From positions 62,001-126,000 of the forward strand of contig NZ_LQGV01000003.1 in the NCBI RefSeq assembly GCF_001620065.1: a stretch of 64,000 nt of DNA, given 5' to 3'. The position numbers and the translations under genes were made by a program. This document shows, piece by piece, positions 24,942 through 33,741 of this stretch. The stretch comes from Microbacterium sp. TNHR37B. GTDB taxonomy: Bacteria > Actinomycetota > Actinomycetes > Actinomycetales > Microbacteriaceae. Under the pieces are notes generated by a model. The model was not told the origin of the DNA. It searched no databases and worked only from the letters and a program-made list of their open reading frames with translations. How positions within the stretch are numbered: the first letter of the stretch is position 1; the number at the start of each line of letters is the position of its first letter.

Positions 24942-26447
24942 GTGCCCACCCCTCGTGACCTCGGCGGCCTCGCCCCGTCCTCGCGTCTGTCCGCTCTCCG
25001 AACATCCACGATGGGGATCACCGCCGGGCTGATCGGCTGGTTCATCCTCGTCGAGATCGTCTCCGGCATCCTGCAGGGGTACTACGTCCCCCTGTTCAGC
25101 GACATCGTCGTCGCTCTCGGCGTCCACGACTCCGACGTCAACTGGTTCGAGGCGGCGCAGCTCCTCCTGTCGGCACTGGTGGTGCCGATCCTCGCCAAGC
25201 TCGGCGACATGTACGGCCACAAGCGGATCCTGCTGATCGCCGCCATCCTGACGGCGGGGGCCACCTGGTGGGTGGCCTTCGCCGGGTCGTTCTGGTCCTT
25301 CCTCATCGCCTGGGCACTCCAGGGCTTCTACGTCGTCTGGCTGCCGCTGGAGATCGCGCTCATCTTCGAACGCGGACGCACGCAGAACCGCGGAGTGTCC
25401 CTCACCCGCCGCGCGGCGGGCCTCCTCGTCGTGGGCCTCCAGGCCGGGGCCATCATCGGCGCGCTCGCGGCCGGACGGATCTACGCCGCCACCGGCGGCG
25501 ACCTCACCCTGACCCTCATCGTCCCGGCGGTGGCGGTGAGCGTGATCGTCGTCGTGATCTGGCTCTGGGTGCCGGAGTCCACGCCCCAGCCGGGTCGGTC
25601 GCTGGACACCTGGGGATTCGTGATCCTCGCATGGGGGCTGCTGCTGGTCACCAGCGCCCTGGCGTGGATGCGGCTGATCGGAAAGCTGGGCCTGGGCCCC
25701 CTCGCCTGGACGGGGGTCTGGGCGCTCCTCCTCCTCGGAGTCGCCGTGCTCGTCGGCTTCGTCTTCTTCGAACGGCGCCAGGACGATCCTGCGATCGACC
25801 TCCGGGTCGTCGCGCGGCCGGAGATGTGGCCTGTGCAGGCGACGGCATTCCTCATCGGCATCAGTCTCCTCGGAGCGCAAGGGCCACTGTCGACGTATGT
25901 GGGCACCGACCCGTCGCTCGGCTACGGACTGGGGCTGGACGCGACCGAGCGCTCGAACGTCATCGGCATCTACCTCGTGTCGCTCATCATCGGCGCCGTG
26001 CTGTTCGCGGTGACCTCACGCCGCGCGAGCCCGCGCGTTGTCCTCATCGTCGCTGCGGTGCTCGTGGGTCTCGGCTACGCGCTGTTCCTCCCCTTCCACC
26101 TGCAGCTCTGGCAGGTGCTGTTGAACCTGTCGATCGCGGGCCTCGGGTGCGGTGCGCTCGTGGGCGCGATGCCCGCCGCAGCCGCCGCGGCCGCTCCGCG
26201 GGGCCAGACGGGCGTGGCCTCGGCCCTCACCAACACGACCAAGACGGTCGGCGGCGCGTTCTCCTCCGCCGTCTTCGGCGTCGTGCTGGCCGGAGGGGCG
26301 GGAGTCGTCGCGAGCGAGACAGCCGCCTCCCTCGGCGGATACCTCACGGTCTGGGCGATCTGCGCGGCAGGAGGATTCCTCGCCGCGCTCCTGCTCCTGT
26401 TCGTGCCGAAAGTCGCCTTCGCCGACGCGCCCGAAGCCGTCGGCTGA
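24942..26447 (+). CDS. MFS transporter, 14-helix drug-exporter type
   Basis: A 501-aa major facilitator with about 14 membrane helices. Motif A is visible as [15 protein letters not shown] (about 85). The protein fits the DHA2-like group by length and helix number; the substrate is unknown. The start is GTG at 24942, preceded by TAGACT with a 6-base spacer, a strong leaderless signature that rules out later starts. It is divergent from the PRT gene and converges on the SDR gene 21 bases away. Confidence 0.88.
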   Translation: MPTPRDLGGLAPSSRLSALRTSTMGITAGLIGWFILVEIVSGILQGYYVPLFSDIVVALGVHDSDVNWFEAAQLLLSALVVPILAKLGDMYGHKRILLIAAILTAGATWWVAFAGSFWSFLIAWALQGFYVVWLPLEIALIFERGRTQNRGVSLTRRAAGLLVVGLQAGAIIGALAAGRIYAATGGDLTLTLIVPAVAVSVIVVVIWLWVPESTPQPGRSLDTWGFVILAWGLLLVTSALAWMRLIGKLGLGPLAWTGVWALLLLGVAVLVGFVFFERRQDDPAIDLRVVARPEMWPVQATAFLIGISLLGAQGPLSTYVGTDPSLGYGLGLDATERSNVIGIYLVSLIIGAVLFAVTSRRASPRVVLIVAAVLVGLGYALFLPFHLQLWQVLLNLSIAGLGCGALVGAMPAAAAAAAPRGQTGVASALTNTTKTVGGAFSSAVFGVVLAGGAGVVASETAASLGGYLTVWAICAAGGFLAALLLLFVPKVAFADAPEAVG

Positions 26448-26468
26448 TCGCAGGGCCTCCGGAGACGA

Positions 26469-27242
26469 TCAGCGGCGAGGGCGCAGCGCGCCACGAGCGA
26501 GCAGGTGCTGCGCCGACTGAGCGACGGGACGCATGGTCACCAGGTCAAGGTTCACGTGGCCCGGCGCGTTCAGGGCGTACGCGATGACGTCGGCGACATC
26601 TGCCGCCGTCAGCGGGTCGGCGACCCCCTCGTAGACCTTCTCGGCGGCCGCCTGGTCGCCGCCGAGTCGATGGAGCGTGAACTCCTCCGTGAAGACCATG
26701 CCCGGCGCGATCTCGGTGACCCGGATCGGCTCTCCATTGAGCTCGAGTCGCAGGGCCCGGACGAGCATGGACTCCCCCGCCTTCGCGGCGTTGTAGCCGG
26801 CTCCTCCGGGATACGCCGTCTGGGCGGCCGTGGAGGTGACGTAGAGGGTGTCGGCGTGGCCGCCGTCTGCGATCGCCGCGCGAAGATGCGGCAGGAGGGC
26901 GGCGGTCACCGCCTGAGCCGACAGGACGTTCGCCTCGAACATCCACCGCCAGTCGGCCGGGTCGCCGTCCTCGACACGGTCGGTTCCGCGCGCGCCGCCC
27001 GCGACGTGCACGAGCGCGTGCAGCGGACCGGTGTCGGAGATGTGGGCGGCGAGCGCATCGACGTCGGCCTGCGCGGTGAGGTCCGCCGCGAACGAGCGCG
27101 ATCCCACGGCGGAGTCGAGGTCGGCCAGCCTGTCCGCGCGGCGCGCCACCCCGACGACGTCCCATCCGCAGCTCCGCAGGGAGTGGACCACCGCCTGCCC
27201 GATTCCCGAACTCGCCCCGGTGACCACTGCGCGTCGCGTCAT
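26469..27242 (-). CDS. Short-chain dehydrogenase/reductase
   Basis: A 257-aa classical SDR. The cofactor motif is TGASSGIGQAVV at residues 8-19. The Arg in GVARRAD suggests NADPH preference. N-x-L-S-A (about 110), Ser in YVTSTAAQ and the catalytic Tyr-x3-Lys in YNAAKAG are present, and VTEIAPGMVFTEEF is the usual PG region. The substrate is unknown; family members of the YdfG type act on 3-hydroxy acids. ATG 27242 is preceded by TAGCGT and six G residues (6-base spacer), consistent with leaderless transcription. Confidence 0.88.
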   Translation of the reverse strand: MTRRAVVTGASSGIGQAVVHSLRSCGWDVVGVARRADRLADLDSAVGSRSFAADLTAQADVDALAAHISDTGPLHALVHVAGGARGTDRVEDGDPADWRWMFEANVLSAQAVTAALLPHLRAAIADGGHADTLYVTSTAAQTAYPGGAGYNAAKAGESMLVRALRLELNGEPIRVTEIAPGMVFTEEFTLHRLGGDQAAAEKVYEGVADPLTAADVADVIAYALNAPGHVNLDLVTMRPVAQSAQHLLARGALRPRR

Positions 27243-27312
27243 CCCCCCACGCTACGACACGAGGCCTCCTCCGCCGGGACGGCGAACGTTACGTCACATT
27301 TCCGGCCCGTTG

Positions 27313-27338
27313 TTGACAGAGAGGGACATCCCTACTCT
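27313..27338 (+). promoter_or_regulatory. Candidate metY promoter with spacer palindrome
   Basis: TTGACA (27313-27318) is a perfect -35 hexamer. TACTCT (27333-27338) could be the -10, but the spacer is only 14 bases. Inside the spacer AGGGA-CA-TCCCT (27322-27333) forms an inverted repeat, a natural place for a repressor that holds back a weak promoter. The metY ATG follows at 27400 with GCAGGAGA as ribosome binding site. Confidence 0.4.
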
Positions 27339-27399
27339 CGGTGGAGTCGAAGAACGCATCCGCCCTTCGTCTTCCCACCCGAATCCGCAGGAGACCGAC

Positions 27400-28722
27400 A
27401 TGTCCGCAGCCGAGAACTGGCGCTTCGAGACCAAGCAGATCCACACCGGCGCCGCGCCCGATCCGGTCACGAAGGCCCGGGCCACACCGATCTACCAGAC
27501 CACGTCGTACGTCTTCGACAACGCCGACCACGCTGCGAATCTCTTCGCGCTCGCGGAGTTCGGCAACATCTACACGCGCATCCAGAACCCGACGCAAGAC
27601 GTCGTGGAGCAGCGGATCGCCGCCCTCGAAGGCGGCACCGGCGCGCTCCTGGTGGCCTCGGGTCAGGCCGCGGAGACCTTCGCGGTCCTCAACATCGCCC
27701 AGGCGGGCGACCACATCGTCTCGTCGAGCTCGATCTACGGCGGCACCTACAACCTCTTCAAGTACACCCTCGCCAAGCTCGGCATCGAGGTCACCTTCGT
27801 CGAGAACCAGGACGACGCCGAGGAATGGCGCCGCGCGGTCCGTCCGAACACCAAGCTGTTCTTCGCGGAGACCATCGGAAACCCCAAGATCAACATCCTC
27901 GACATCCGCACCGTCGCCGACGTGGCACACGAGTCGGGCGTCCCGCTCATCGTCGACAACACGATCGCGACCCCGTATCTCATCCGCCCGTTCGAGCACG
28001 GCGCCGACATCGTCATCCACTCGGCCACCAAGTTCCTCGGCGGTCACGGCACCGTCATCGGCGGCGTGATCGTCGACGGCGGAAAGTTCGAGTGGTCGAA
28101 GAACGTCGAGAAGTTCCCCGGCCTCACCGAGCCCGACCCCTCCTACCACGGCGCCTCGTACACCACGGCCGTCGGCGACGCCCTCGCCTACATCATCAAG
28201 GCGCGCGTCCAGCTGCTGCGCGACCTCGGTGCGGCGATCTCGCCGCAGAGCGCCTGGCTGCTGATCCAGGGAATTGAGACGCTGTCGCTGCGCATCGAGC
28301 GTCACGTGCAGAACGCGCAGGAGATCGCGGAGTGGCTCGAGAACCACGACGACATCGCGTCGGTCAACTACTCGGGCCTGCCCACCTCGCCGTGGTACGC
28401 GGCGGCGAACACCTACGCCCCCAAGGGCGTCGGAGCGGTCCTCTCGTTCGAGCTGAAGGGTGGCGTGGAAGCCGGCCGCGAGTTCGTCAACTCGCTGTCG
28501 CTGTTCAGCCACCTCGCCAACATCGGTGACGTGCGCTCGCTCGTGATCCACCCCGCTTCGACGACCCACTCGCAGCTCACGCCCGAGCAGCAGCTCACCA
28601 CGGGGGTGACGCCGGGTCTCGTCCGGCTCTCGGTCGGCCTCGAGAACGTCGACGACCTGAAGGCCGACCTGGAGCAGGCCCTCGCTGCGGCGCGGCGCGT
28701 GTCCGAGGCGGCACGTGCCTGA
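27400..28722 (+). CDS. metY: O-acetylhomoserine aminocarboxypropyltransferase (O-acetylhomoserine sulfhydrylase)
   Basis: A 440-aa PLP enzyme of the Cys/Met-metabolism family. It makes homocysteine directly from O-acetylhomoserine and sulfide. The N-terminus FETKQIHTGAAPDPVTKARATPIYQTTSYVF, the loop EFGNIYTRIQNPT and the PLP-lysine motif HSATKFLGGHG (Lys about 211) are family hallmarks; the ~430-residue length and C-terminal HPASTTHSQL favour MetY over cystathionine gamma-synthase. It is followed by a strong terminator and then metX, which makes its substrate. The promoter region contains a palindrome but no SAM aptamer that I can recognise. Confidence 0.95.
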   Translation: MSAAENWRFETKQIHTGAAPDPVTKARATPIYQTTSYVFDNADHAANLFALAEFGNIYTRIQNPTQDVVEQRIAALEGGTGALLVASGQAAETFAVLNIAQAGDHIVSSSSIYGGTYNLFKYTLAKLGIEVTFVENQDDAEEWRRAVRPNTKLFFAETIGNPKINILDIRTVADVAHESGVPLIVDNTIATPYLIRPFEHGADIVIHSATKFLGGHGTVIGGVIVDGGKFEWSKNVEKFPGLTEPDPSYHGASYTTAVGDALAYIIKARVQLLRDLGAAISPQSAWLLIQGIETLSLRIERHVQNAQEIAEWLENHDDIASVNYSGLPTSPWYAAANTYAPKGVGAVLSFELKGGVEAGREFVNSLSLFSHLANIGDVRSLVIHPASTTHSQLTPEQQLTTGVTPGLVRLSVGLENVDDLKADLEQALAAARRVSEAARA

Positions 28723-28758
28723 TCGGCCGTCCCGCGTCTGATCGTTCCTCCTCAGAAC

Positions 28759-28800
28759 ACGGCAGGTGCCCCGTCCTCCGGGACGGGGCACCTGCCGTTT
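28759..28800 (+). terminator. Terminator of metY
   Basis: A perfect 17-bp stem (28759-28775 with 28782-28798) closes a short loop and is followed by TTT. It separates metY from metX, so metX needs its own promoter or read-through. Confidence 0.88.
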
Positions 28801-28821
28801 CCCCCTCCAACCGTGCCGGAA

Positions 28822-28931
28822 GCAGGCTGGACGGGTGATGCGGGCCACGGTCTCCCGGCGGAGACCGATCGGGCCTGCTTTCGGTACGTAACACGACGGA
28901 TCCCCCCCGCCGCGACGGGCGAGAATGGGGG
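28822..28931 (+). promoter_or_regulatory. Structured region before metX
   Basis: GCAGGC (28822-28827) pairs with GCCTGC (28873-28878) and encloses CGGTCTC (28848-28854) paired with GAGACCG (28861-28867). Closer to the gene, CCCCC (28902-28906) can pair with the GGGGG (28927-28931) that ends one base before the metX ATG. A GAGAAT hexamer (28921-28926) six bases before the ATG may instead be a -10 for a leaderless mRNA. Which reading holds depends on the transcription start. Confidence 0.35.
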
Positions 28932-28932
28932 C

Positions 28933-30135
28933 ATGGACTGGCAGACCTCCGAAGACACGGTGCCGAGCGCGCCGATCACGGAGGCCGATGCGCGCCTGCT
29001 CCGGGCCCGGCCGCCGGCCACTGGCGCCTGGCGCGACGGGGATCCGGCCGGCGACCGCCGGTTCGCGTCCCTCGGCAGCTTCCGCACCGAGGGGGGCCGG
29101 GAGCTTCCCAGCATCCGTCTCGCCTACGAGACCTGGGGCACGCTGTCGCCGCAGCGGGACAACGCCGTGCTGGTCCTCCACGCCCTCACCGGCGACAGCC
29201 ACGTGCGGGGTCCGGCGGGACCGGGTCACGCCACGGCGGGATGGTGGGAGGACATCATCGGCCCCGGCTCCGCGATCGACACCGACGAGTGGTTCGTGGT
29301 CGCCGCCAATATCCTCGGCGGCTGCCAGGGCTCGACGGGCCCCGCGAGCATCGCCCCCGACGGGTACGAATGGGGGCCCCGCTTCCCCCATCTGACGGTG
29401 CGCGACCAGGTCGAGGCGCAGGCGCGCCTCGCCGACGCGCTCGGCATCCAGGTGTGGGCTGCGGTGGTCGGCGGCTCGATGGGCGGGATGCACGCTCTGG
29501 AGTGGGCGATCGGTCACGCCGATCGGGTCGATCGACTCGCGGTGCTGTGCTCTCCCCCCACGACAACGGCCGATCAGGTCGCGCTCAACTCGGTGCAGCT
29601 GGAGGCGATCCGGATGGATCCGCGCTTCGCGGGCGGGGAGTACTACGACGCGGCGGACGGCGAGGGTCCGCACCGCGGACTCGCCCTGGCCCGGCGGATG
29701 GCGCTCCTGAATTACCGGAGCCCCACGGAGCTGAACCAGCGGTTCGGCCGGAGCTGGCAATCGGACAAGGACCCGCTGCGCGAGGGCGGACGCTACGCCG
29801 TGGAGAGCTACCTCGATTTCCACGGCAACAAGTTCACGCGGCGCTTCGACGCCAACGCATACCTGACCTTGGTGGAGGCGATGAACTCGCACGACGTCGG
29901 TCGGGGACGCGGAGGGATCGAGGACGCCCTCGCGCAGGTCACCGCCCGCACGCTCGTGCTCGGGATCGACAGCGACCGCCTCTTCCCGGTCGACGGCCAG
30001 CGACGCATCAGCCGCGGGATCCGCTCGACCATCGACGACGACACGGTCGTCCTGTCCAGCGACTTCGGCCACGACGGGTTCCTCATCGAGACCGAGGCCG
30101 TCGGCCACCACCTCCGCCGGCTGCTCGAGGGGTGA
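28933..30135 (+). CDS. metX: Homoserine O-acetyltransferase
   Basis: A 400-aa alpha/beta-fold acyltransferase that activates homoserine with acetyl-CoA for methionine synthesis. YETWGTLSPQRDNAVLVLHALTGDSH is the N-terminal core, VGGSMGGMHALEW carries the nucleophile Ser (about 180), and the Asp/His of the triad lie in DSDRLFPVDGQ and FGHDGFLIE. Length and motifs match MetX rather than MetA. It supplies O-acetylhomoserine to MetY encoded just upstream. The thiamine-binding gene converges on it with a five-base gap. Confidence 0.95.
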   Translation: MDWQTSEDTVPSAPITEADARLLRARPPATGAWRDGDPAGDRRFASLGSFRTEGGRELPSIRLAYETWGTLSPQRDNAVLVLHALTGDSHVRGPAGPGHATAGWWEDIIGPGSAIDTDEWFVVAANILGGCQGSTGPASIAPDGYEWGPRFPHLTVRDQVEAQARLADALGIQVWAAVVGGSMGGMHALEWAIGHADRVDRLAVLCSPPTTTADQVALNSVQLEAIRMDPRFAGGEYYDAADGEGPHRGLALARRMALLNYRSPTELNQRFGRSWQSDKDPLREGGRYAVESYLDFHGNKFTRRFDANAYLTLVEAMNSHDVGRGRGGIEDALAQVTARTLVLGIDSDRLFPVDGQRRISRGIRSTIDDDTVVLSSDFGHDGFLIETEAVGHHLRRLLEG

Positions 30136-30139
30136 GGAT

Positions 30140-30448
30140 TCAGCTCGTCTCGTCGATCGCGCGCTCCAGACGCTCGATCTTCCCGTCGATCTCCCCCTCG
30201 TAGCCCGGCCGGATGTCGGCCTTCAGCACGAGCGACACCCGGGAGCCGAACGGCATCACGGCGTCGGTCGCACGCTTGACGACATCCATCACCTCGTCCC
30301 AGGTGCCCTCGACCTCCGTGAACATGCTCGTCGTGCGGTGAGGAAGGCCTGAGTCGCGGACGACGCGGACGGCCGCGGCGACGGCATCGTGGACGGAGCC
30401 GTCGGCGCGACCGGTGCCGGAAGGGGCGACGGAGAAGGCGATGAGCAT
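30140..30448 (-). CDS. Thiamine-binding protein (YkoF/MTH1187, DUF77 family)
   Basis: A 102-aa ferredoxin-like fold protein. It has MLIAFSVAPSGTG at the start, the central TTSMFTEVEGTWDEVMDVVKRA and RVSLVLKADIRPGYEGEI towards the end, all hallmarks of the MTH1187/YkoF family that binds thiamine or hydroxymethylpyrimidine. Family members are cytoplasmic tetramers of uncertain role. It lies 19 bases downstream of the GT87 gene on the same strand; the pairing has no obvious meaning. Confidence 0.85.
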   Translation of the reverse strand: MLIAFSVAPSGTGRADGSVHDAVAAAVRVVRDSGLPHRTTSMFTEVEGTWDEVMDVVKRATDAVMPFGSRVSLVLKADIRPGYEGEIDGKIERLERAIDETS

Positions 30449-30467
30449 GGGGGTCCTCTCGGAGCGA

Positions 30468-31703
30468 TCAGGCCGGATCGGCGGCGCCGTGTGGCACGGA
30501 GCGCACGCGGGTGTGCGCGGGGGGTCGCACCCGCAGGAGACGGACGACCATCCAGACGAACAGGATGATCAGCATGCCGTTGCGTGCCGTGAGGATGCTG
30601 ACAGCGAGAGGCTCCGGCACGAGGATGCCGTTGTAGAGCACGGGGTAGACGAGCTGCGTCAGGAGGGCGGTCACGAGAGAGAGGACCGCCGGCGTGAGCC
30701 ATCGTTCGCGGTCGAGCAGCAGCCCGATCACGAGGGGAGCGACGAGCCAGGCGAGGTACTGCGGCGAGCCGACCTTGTTGAACACGATGAAGCCGGTCAC
30801 GAGCGCGAGCGACAAGACGGGAAATAGGGCGTGGAAGGTCGCGCCCCGCCAGGCCTTGAGGGCTCCGATCGCGACGACACCGGCCATCGCAAGGACGAGC
30901 ACGGGAGTCATGGCCGCGATCACCGGGTCGATCTCGGTGCCCGTCACCTGGAAGGTGAGGAGATCGTAGGAGTAGTACACCGAGAAGCCGTCGAGACCGA
31001 GGAGCGCGCCCCAGAGGTACGGCGCTGCGACGGGGGCCTCCACCTGCAGGCCCCGCGTCGTCTGGTCGCCGACGAAGCCGAAGGCGTTCGCCCCGCCTCC
31101 CGCCGCCCAGATCACGGCCAGCGTCAGCGCCGAGATGACCACGGCACCGCCGACCAGCGCGGAGCGGCGCCGCAGAGCGACGAGGGCTGCCGCCATGACC
31201 GCCGCCGGCCACACCTTGATCCACGTGGCGACGGCCAGGACGATCGACCCGAGCCACGGTCTGCCGACGAGCCACAGCGAACCGGCGATGACGAGCGGAA
31301 CGGTCAACCCGTCGAGGCGGTACAGCCCGACCGGACCGAGCGCGGCGATCGAGGACAGCCAGAACCAGGCCGCCACGACCCGACCGGTCGAGCGTGCCTG
31401 CCCGACGAGCATCGCGAACACGAGCGCATCGACGAGGGTCACGAGCACGGCCCATGCCACCGTGTACGACCCGACGAAGGGGACGAAGGCGTGCGCCAGC
31501 ACCATCGGTACGAGGGCGACCTGCGGATACACCCACCGGGTGTCGATTCCGACGATCGCCCCGCCGTTCAGCGCTTGGGCCGACCACGGCTCATAGACCC
31601 GGTACACGTCGCCCATGGGTTCGTTGGGCATGAGGAACCCCAACCATGCCACCCCCACGTGCACGGCGACGAAGGCGATCCACAGCACGGCACGCTTCGA
31701 CAT
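30468..31703 (-). CDS. GT87-like (DUF2029) polyprenyl-phosphate mannosyltransferase-type membrane protein
   Basis: A 411-aa protein with about ten membrane helices, belonging by look to the GT-C mannosyltransferases of the GT87/DUF2029 group. These use polyprenyl-phosphate-mannose in actinobacterial lipoglycan assembly. Family-like features are the early acidic loop MGDVYRVYEPWSAQAL and NKVGSPQYLAWLVAPL near the end. ATG 31703 was chosen over the in-frame ATG at 31712 because TAGGAT (31711-31716) stands 7 bases before it, the recurring leaderless pattern; that hexamer includes the other ATG. Acceptor unknown. Confidence 0.75.
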   Translation of the reverse strand: MSKRAVLWIAFVAVHVGVAWLGFLMPNEPMGDVYRVYEPWSAQALNGGAIVGIDTRWVYPQVALVPMVLAHAFVPFVGSYTVAWAVLVTLVDALVFAMLVGQARSTGRVVAAWFWLSSIAALGPVGLYRLDGLTVPLVIAGSLWLVGRPWLGSIVLAVATWIKVWPAAVMAAALVALRRRSALVGGAVVISALTLAVIWAAGGGANAFGFVGDQTTRGLQVEAPVAAPYLWGALLGLDGFSVYYSYDLLTFQVTGTEIDPVIAAMTPVLVLAMAGVVAIGALKAWRGATFHALFPVLSLALVTGFIVFNKVGSPQYLAWLVAPLVIGLLLDRERWLTPAVLSLVTALLTQLVYPVLYNGILVPEPLAVSILTARNGMLIILFVWMVVRLLRVRPPAHTRVRSVPHGAADPA

Positions 31704-31745
31704 CCTCCCCATCCTAGGGAGCCGCTGCGACCGCCCCGAACGCGG

Positions 31746-32579
31746 TCAGCCGTCGGCGAGGACGGCCGCGACAGCCAACGGCAAGGACTCCGCCACGTCG
31801 AGCGCCGTGATCGGGCCTTCCCCGCGACTGTCGACGGCGAGCGCCCCCGCTCGCGCGTGGAGCCACGCGCCGGCTGCCGCGGCCCGCGCGATCTCCCGCG
31901 GCGACGGCTCGCCTGCCGACCGCGCCACGACTCCCGCCACCACCGCGCCGATCGTCCCGGCCAGGACATCGCCGGTTCCCGCCGTGGCGAGCCAGGCCGT
32001 CGCGACGGGGAGCACGATCAGCGAACCGTCGGCGCCTGCGACGATCGTCTCGGATCCCTTTCGCACGACGCACGCCTTCAGCACCCGAGCGGTCTCGGCG
32101 ACCGCCTCTGCGTCATTGGCGTCCTCCTCGAGGCCCAGGGCGGCGCGAACCCGCGCATGCTCCCCCGCATGCGGCGTGAGGATCCTCGGCGCGGTGGCAC
32201 CGATCGCGAGCTCGAGCGCACCCGCGTCGACGACGACTGGGGCCACCCCCGACAGCAGCTCGCGCAGTGCCGCGGTCTCGCTCTCGGATCGTGCGGCCGG
32301 GTCCGTCCCGGATCCGACGACCCACGCCTGGACACGCCCCGCCACCGTCACCGTCTCGGGTCGGCGCGCCAACACCAGCGAAGCCGCCCGCTCCGGCCCG
32401 ACGTAGCGCACCATCCCCACACCGGTGCGCCAGGCCGCCTCCACACCGAGCACGGCGGCACCGGGATAGGTGATCGAACCGGTGCGCAGACCCACCACTC
32501 CCCGGGAATACTTGTCGTCGGATGCGGTTGGCTTCCGCAGGAGCTCCGCCGTGTCGGATGCCGTCCATCCCCTGTCCAT
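31746..32579 (-). CDS. nnrD: ADP-dependent (S)-NAD(P)H-hydrate dehydratase
   Basis: A 277-aa ribokinase-like fold enzyme that repairs hydrated NAD(P)H using ADP. Motifs are KYSRGVVGLRTGSITYPGAAVLGV near residue 24, LTPHAGEHAR (about 135) and the nucleotide-binding ATAGTGDVLAGTIGAVVA (about 210). The NnrE epimerase domain usually fused in other bacteria is absent and must be encoded elsewhere. ATG 32579 is preceded by TAGGGT with a 6-base spacer (leaderless pattern). Confidence 0.93.
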   Translation of the reverse strand: MDRGWTASDTAELLRKPTASDDKYSRGVVGLRTGSITYPGAAVLGVEAAWRTGVGMVRYVGPERAASLVLARRPETVTVAGRVQAWVVGSGTDPAARSESETAALRELLSGVAPVVVDAGALELAIGATAPRILTPHAGEHARVRAALGLEEDANDAEAVAETARVLKACVVRKGSETIVAGADGSLIVLPVATAWLATAGTGDVLAGTIGAVVAGVVARSAGEPSPREIARAAAAGAWLHARAGALAVDSRGEGPITALDVAESLPLAVAAVLADG

Positions 32580-32620
32580 GGCGCCACCCTACCGGCGCCC
32601 TCCCCTGGAGCGACGACCGT

Positions 32621-33694
32621 ATGAGCCAGCTGTTCTCCCCCATCGACATCCGCGGCATCCGGGCGCGCAACCGCCTGTGGGTGGCTCCGATGTGCCAGTA
32701 CTCGGCCGAGGAGGGCATGCCCAACGACTGGCACCACGTCCACCTGGCACAGTTCGCCTCGGGCGGGGCGGGAGTGGTGATCACCGAAGCGACGGCGGTG
32801 TCTCCCGAGGGGCGTATCTCGCCCGAGGACACCGGAATCTGGAACGACGCGCAACGCGACGCGTGGCGCCCGATCGCGGCCGCGATCCGCAGCCGCGGCG
32901 CGGTCGCCGGGATCCAGCTGGCCCACGCCGGACGCAAGGCCTCGACGTGGTCGCCGTTCACCGGTCGTCGCGGCACCGTCCCGGCTTCCGAGGGCGGCTG
33001 GCAGACCGTGGCGCCGTCGGCGGTCGCCTACGACGGGTTCGAAGAACCGCGGGCGCTGGAGATCGCCGAGATCGACGCCCTCGTCGCGGACTTCGCCGCC
33101 GGGGCGGCGCGGGCCGTCGCCGCCGGCTTCACGGTGCTGGAGATCCACGCCGCGCACGGATACCTCCTGCACCAGTTCCTCTCGCCCCTGTCGAACACCC
33201 GCACCGACGAGTACGGCGGAAGCCTCGAGAACCGCGCGCGACTGCTGCTCCGCATCGTCGAGGCCGTGCGCGGGGCGGCGCCCGACGCCGCCGTCTTCGT
33301 CCGGTTCTCGGCGACCGACGCCGCGGAAGGCGGCTGGGATGTGGCCCAGACGACGACCGTCGCGGGCTGGGCAGCCCAGCGCGGTGCCGACTTCTTCGAC
33401 ATCTCCAGCGGCGGCCTCGTCGCCCACCAGCGGATCGCGACCGGCCCCGGCTACCAGGTGCCCCTCGCCGCCGCCGTGCGCGCCGCCGGCGTCGGGCCGG
33501 TGGGCGCGGTGGGTGAGATCGTCGACGGACCGCAGGCAGAGGCGATCCTCCGCTCCGGCGACGCCGATGTCATCCTCGCCGGTCGCGAGTGGCTCCGCGA
33601 CCCGCACTTCGCGCTCCGCGCCGCCACCGAACTGGGGGACGCCGCCACAGACCTCTGGCCCGTGCAGTACGTGCGCGCACGTCCCACCCGCTGA
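32621..33694 (+). CDS. NADH:flavin oxidoreductase, old yellow enzyme (YqjM-like)
   Basis: A 357-aa FMN-dependent TIM-barrel ene-reductase. VAPMCQYSAEEG (Cys about 26, typical of thermophilic-like/YqjM OYEs), HLAQFASGGAGVVITEATAV, the active-site pair in QLAHAGRKAS, HAAHGYLLHQFLSPLSNTRTDEYGG and the FMN-phosphate loop near ILAGREWLRDP are all present. These enzymes reduce activated C=C bonds of enones and nitroesters; the natural substrate is unknown. It is divergent from nnrD with 41 bases between the starts. Confidence 0.92.
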   Translation: MSQLFSPIDIRGIRARNRLWVAPMCQYSAEEGMPNDWHHVHLAQFASGGAGVVITEATAVSPEGRISPEDTGIWNDAQRDAWRPIAAAIRSRGAVAGIQLAHAGRKASTWSPFTGRRGTVPASEGGWQTVAPSAVAYDGFEEPRALEIAEIDALVADFAAGAARAVAAGFTVLEIHAAHGYLLHQFLSPLSNTRTDEYGGSLENRARLLLRIVEAVRGAAPDAAVFVRFSATDAAEGGWDVAQTTTVAGWAAQRGADFFDISSGGLVAHQRIATGPGYQVPLAAAVRAAGVGPVGAVGEIVDGPQAEAILRSGDADVILAGREWLRDPHFALRAATELGDAATDLWPVQYVRARPTR

Positions 33695-33741
33695 GCGCTC
33701 GGCACGCTCCCGGAACACCGCCCCGGGGCCGGACGCGGCTG

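Noticed and set aside
27243..27399. SAM riboswitch upstream of metY
   Set aside because: I looked for conserved SAM-I/II/IV blocks and a closing helix and found none; only a promoter-like element with a palindrome is visible.
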